Shown here: positions 63,656-64,000 of the stretch, one piece after another | Layout: the number at the start of each line of letters is the position of its first letter | Numbering within the stretch: position 1 is the first letter of the stretch | Assembly: GCA_009829735.1 (NCBI GenBank) | Contig: CM020619.1 | Span: 1,742,590 to 1,806,589, forward strand | Direction: 5' to 3' | Length of the DNA stretch: 64,000 nucleotides | From: Pyropia yezoensis | Lineage: Eukaryota > Rhodophyta > Bangiophyceae > Bangiales > Bangiaceae | The notes under the pieces: generated by a model | What the model was told of the DNA's origin: nothing | Database searches by the model: none | Seen by the model: only the letters and a program-made list of their open reading frames with translations | Position numbers and translations under genes: made by a program

Positions 63656-64000
63656 CTGGGTGGTGGCGACTGGGTTTTTGTGGACCCCCACAGCAAGACC
63701 CGGAGGAAGCTGGATTCCAAGACGGATGGGCCCTATGAGATCCTGGAGACGGACGGCTGGACATTCCTTTCAGACGTGGATGGCTCCCCGTTCCGGGTTA
63801 GCAGCGACCATGTCACCCGAGCTCCACCGCCAAGCAGACGGGATTTGACTCGGCGTAAGCGGACCGCAGTACTCTGGTTATCCCCAGAAGAAGGACGAGA
63901 ATATGCCTATGTCAAGTTCGTTGACCATGCCTGGCGGGACGGACGCTTATACCTGCGAGTACGCTCATTCGGTTTTAACCCGTCTGATGATACTTAGGAG
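63656..64000 (+). mobile_element. Family 1 fragment: integrase tail and chromodomain
   Basis: Begins abruptly near 63656 within G-G-D-W-V-F-V of the integrase C-terminal domain and continues through the chromodomain (Y-V-K-F-V-D-H, then L-R-V-R). TAG at 63995-63997 replaces the TGG of D-D-T-W seen at 9410-13504. It runs off the window. It lies directly downstream of the broken transporter gene; how it got there is unclear. Confidence 0.88.

Overview
The window is eukaryotic and GC-rich. It holds spliced and Ala/Gly/Pro-rich host genes, long G or C homopolymers, and about 37 kb of LTR retrotransposon. I cannot name the species. The base composition, sparse short introns and chromodomain Ty3/gypsy elements would fit a unicellular or red alga (a Porphyra/Pyropia-like genome is my guess, low confidence).

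Layout. (1) 1-20789 and 43136-61132 are two blocks of nested Ty3/gypsy chromoviruses of three families, plus fragments at 62735-63203 (solo LTR) and 63656-64000. Family 1: 1-3595 (partial, +) and 6392-16042 (complete outline, -). Family 2: copy a, 3596-18463 (-), interrupted by the family 1 element; copy b, 43141-61127 (+), flanked by the target duplication TGAAC and split by a family 3 element; and the solo LTR flanked by GTGTG. Family 3: 50699-60622 (-), flanked by GCCGA, plus a 3' remnant ending in an LTR at 20428-20789 (+). (2) 20790-43135 is host DNA with three recognisable genes: a Crinkler/RHS-like P-loop NTPase gene (26402-29712, broken by a frame change), an NDR/LATS-family AGC kinase (32126-36547, -) and a four-exon ARF-type GTPase (41564-40208, -). 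Between them lies simple-sequence G/C-rich DNA without supportable genes. (3) 61429-63600 is a decayed gene for a half-size ABC transporter membrane domain (ATM1/HMT1-like), broken by stop codons, a solo LTR and a frame change, and followed by a family 1 fragment.

How the elements are built. Each family has LTRs, the same 18-base primer-binding site, gag with a CCHC knuckle, and pol (protease, RT, RNase H, integrase with a C-terminal chromodomain). Families 1 and 3 join gag to pol through the same -1 slippery heptamer, GGGAAAC, placed three bases before the gag stop. Each family also carries a long ORF on the opposite strand, between the 3' end of pol and the 3' LTR, so that it converges on pol. 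The family 1 and family 2 antisense proteins look homologous. Family 2 is studded with odd-length palindromes on a CAAGTTG/CAACTTG core, one abutting the antisense start codon. Family 3 carries five hairpins at 24-base spacing between its convergent ORFs. This convergent layout, with family-specific palindromes, is the most interesting system in the window. Every gag-pol unit seen carries at least one disabling lesion, so these copies look non-autonomous.
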